Origin: Qipengyuania seohaensis
GTDB lineage: Bacteria > Pseudomonadota > Alphaproteobacteria > Sphingomonadales > Sphingomonadaceae
Assembly: GCF_002795865.1 (NCBI RefSeq)
Contig: NZ_CP024920.1
Span: 496,001 to 560,000, forward strand
Length of the DNA: 64,000 nt
Direction: 5' to 3'
This document shows, piece after piece, positions 63,050 through 64,000 of the stretch; the first letter of the stretch is position 1, and the number at the start of each line of letters is the position of its first letter. Under the pieces are notes generated by a model. It had not been told where the DNA came from, made no database searches, and saw only the letters and a list, made by a program, of their open reading frames with translations. The translations under genes and the position numbers were made by a program.

Positions 63050-64000
63050 ACCTCGCCCCGAGCGATGCGTTCCTGCTTGTCCGCAATCGTCTCTTCAGGA
63101 ACGAAGCTGTCGGAATTGACGCCCATCCAGATAAGCAGCGGCGAGGCCATGTAGACCGAGCTGTAGGTACCCACGAAAAGACCCAGCGTGATCGCGGCAG
63201 TCAGTCCGAATAGGCTGGCCGGGCCCACCAGCAGCAGCGGCAGCAGCGCCACCAGCAGCGTCAGCGAGGTCATTACGGTACGCGCCAAGGTTTCGTTGAC
63301 CGACAGGTCGAGAAGCTCGGGCACGGGCATCTTGCGATACTTCTTCAGATTCTCGCGGATGCGGTCGTAGACGACGATCGTATCGTTCAGTGAATAGCCG
63401 ATGATGGCGAGAATGGCCGCGATGATCTGCAGACTGAATTCCAGCTGGAACAGCGCAAACATCCCCAGGGTCAGGCTGACGTCGTGGAACAGCGCGAACA
63501 ATGCGCCGACCCCGAATTGCCATTCGAACCGGATCCAGATGTAGAGCGCGACGGCCAGCATCGCGGCCACCAGCGCAAAGACCGCATCCTTGCGGAATTC
63601 GCCCGAGACCTTACCCGAAACGTTGTCGTTCCCGTCGAGGCGGAAGTCCGGGTAATTGCCCTGCAGTTCATCGACCACCGCGTTGGCCGCAGCCTGCGCG
63701 GCGTCCTTGTCGGCAGCGATCTCGTCGGGCAGGCGCACGCGGATCGAGACCTGGTTGTCTTCGCCGAAACGCTGGACGACCGGTGACCCGTAGCCGAGCC
63801 CTTCCACGTCGTCGCGCAGCTGCGCCACCGGGGCTTCGCTCCGTTCGGTGAAGGTCGCCCGCACTTCCAGACCGCCGGCAAAGTCGACGCCGTAGTTGAG
63901 GCCCTTGGTCGCCACGAGCGCCCAGCTCGCCGCGATCAGCAGGATGCTGACGACGAAGAAGGGTATGCGCCACTTGAGGAACTTGATGTTGGTGTCGTCG
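63046..64000 (-). CDS. secF: Protein translocase SecF, N-terminus beyond right edge
   Basis: Membrane subunit of SecDF that uses the proton motive force to complete export. 317 codons are visible. The N-terminal residues DDTNIKFLKWR run off the edge, followed by TM1, the GVDFAGG motif of the SecD/SecF family, a periplasmic domain and five more helices (including IIGYSLNDTIVVYDRIREN). Usual SecF is about 310-330 residues, so only a few are missing. Ribosome site and start are off-window. Confidence 0.96.
   Translation of the reverse strand, partial: DDTNIKFLKWRIPFFVVSILLIAASWALVATKGLNYGVDFAGGLEVRATFTERSEAPVAQLRDDVEGLGYGSPVVQRFGEDNQVSIRVRLPDEIAADKDAAQAAANAVVDELQGNYPDFRLDGNDNVSGKVSGEFRKDAVFALVAAMLAVALYIWIRFEWQFGVGALFALFHDVSLTLGMFALFQLEFSLQIIAAILAIIGYSLNDTIVVYDRIRENLKKYRKMPVPELLDLSVNETLARTVMTSLTLLVALLPLLLVGPASLFGLTAAITLGLFVGTYSSVYMASPLLIWMGVNSDSFVPEETIADKQERIARGEV

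Noticed and set aside
1-64000. CRISPR arrays, insertion sequences, prophage or integrase genes
   Set aside because: No regularly spaced repeats, transposase motifs, terminal inverted repeats or phage structural genes were seen; the two tRNAs have no integrase beside them.

Overview
The window is a continuous, gene-dense, high-GC stretch of bacterial chromosome with no plasmid, phage or insertion-sequence signature. Gene content and order point to an alphaproteobacterium of the Sphingomonadales, most likely the Erythrobacteraceae. The evidence is an alphaproteobacterial LexA box (GTTC-N7-GTTC spacing), a perfect EcfG general-stress promoter (GGAAC-N16-CGTT), a short FtsY, cysteine-free L31, an NDUFS4-like complex I subunit, and an outer-membrane biogenesis operon with no lpx genes. 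The last point fits sphingomonads, which carry glycosphingolipids instead of LPS. The assignment is inferred from gene content, not from rRNA.

Layout. At 1-11919 lie partial aspS, rnd-oxyR, a polysaccharide flippase, pgsA, an LplT-like transporter, a ThDP enzyme, an EVE protein and a GGDEF-EAL protein. A tight + strand operon dapF-mtaB-ftsY-yciB follows (11949-15518), then kup. The - strand cluster ccmC-D-E-F-G-H-I (17790-22651) is a nearly complete System I cytochrome c maturation set lacking ccmA and ccmB. Next come an amino-acid dehydrogenase, tRNA-His, a prolyl-hydroxylase-like and GFA pair, and a DksA-like protein.

From 25606 to 37738 the - strand holds the conserved essential block rpsB-tsf // pyrH-frr-uppS-cdsA-dxr-rseP-bamA-skp-fabZ plus rpmE. 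A divergent stress-promoter gene splits tsf from pyrH. At 37961-38331 a LexA-box promoter drives an undescribed 79-residue membrane-anchored protein. Phospholipid genes pssA-psd and a long KAS III follow, then tRNA-Tyr, rlmB, a lipoprotein, hupB-lon, ybaB-dnaX, the SRP RNA, an ETC complex I subunit and hrpB.

The right part (51477-64000) carries a small lipoprotein in a locally AT-richer patch, a long-chain polyprenyl synthase, chorismate mutase and a PepSY protein with an OmpR-type response regulator and its kinase. It continues with a SIMPL protein, an amidohydrolase, an ABC-F ATPase, an atypical uracil-DNA glycosylase, a DUF6456-like protein, an XRE regulator coupled to a glycosyltransferase, and partial secF.

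The observations most worth following are: (1) the LexA-controlled small membrane protein, a candidate SOS checkpoint effector; (2) a textbook EF-hand loop inside the Skp/OmpH coiled coil, next to a BamA with several DxDGD-like acidic repeats in its barrel; (3) the general-stress promoter in front of the TspO-like gene; and (4) shared TGAACG repeats upstream of the PepSY gene and the adjacent two-component system.
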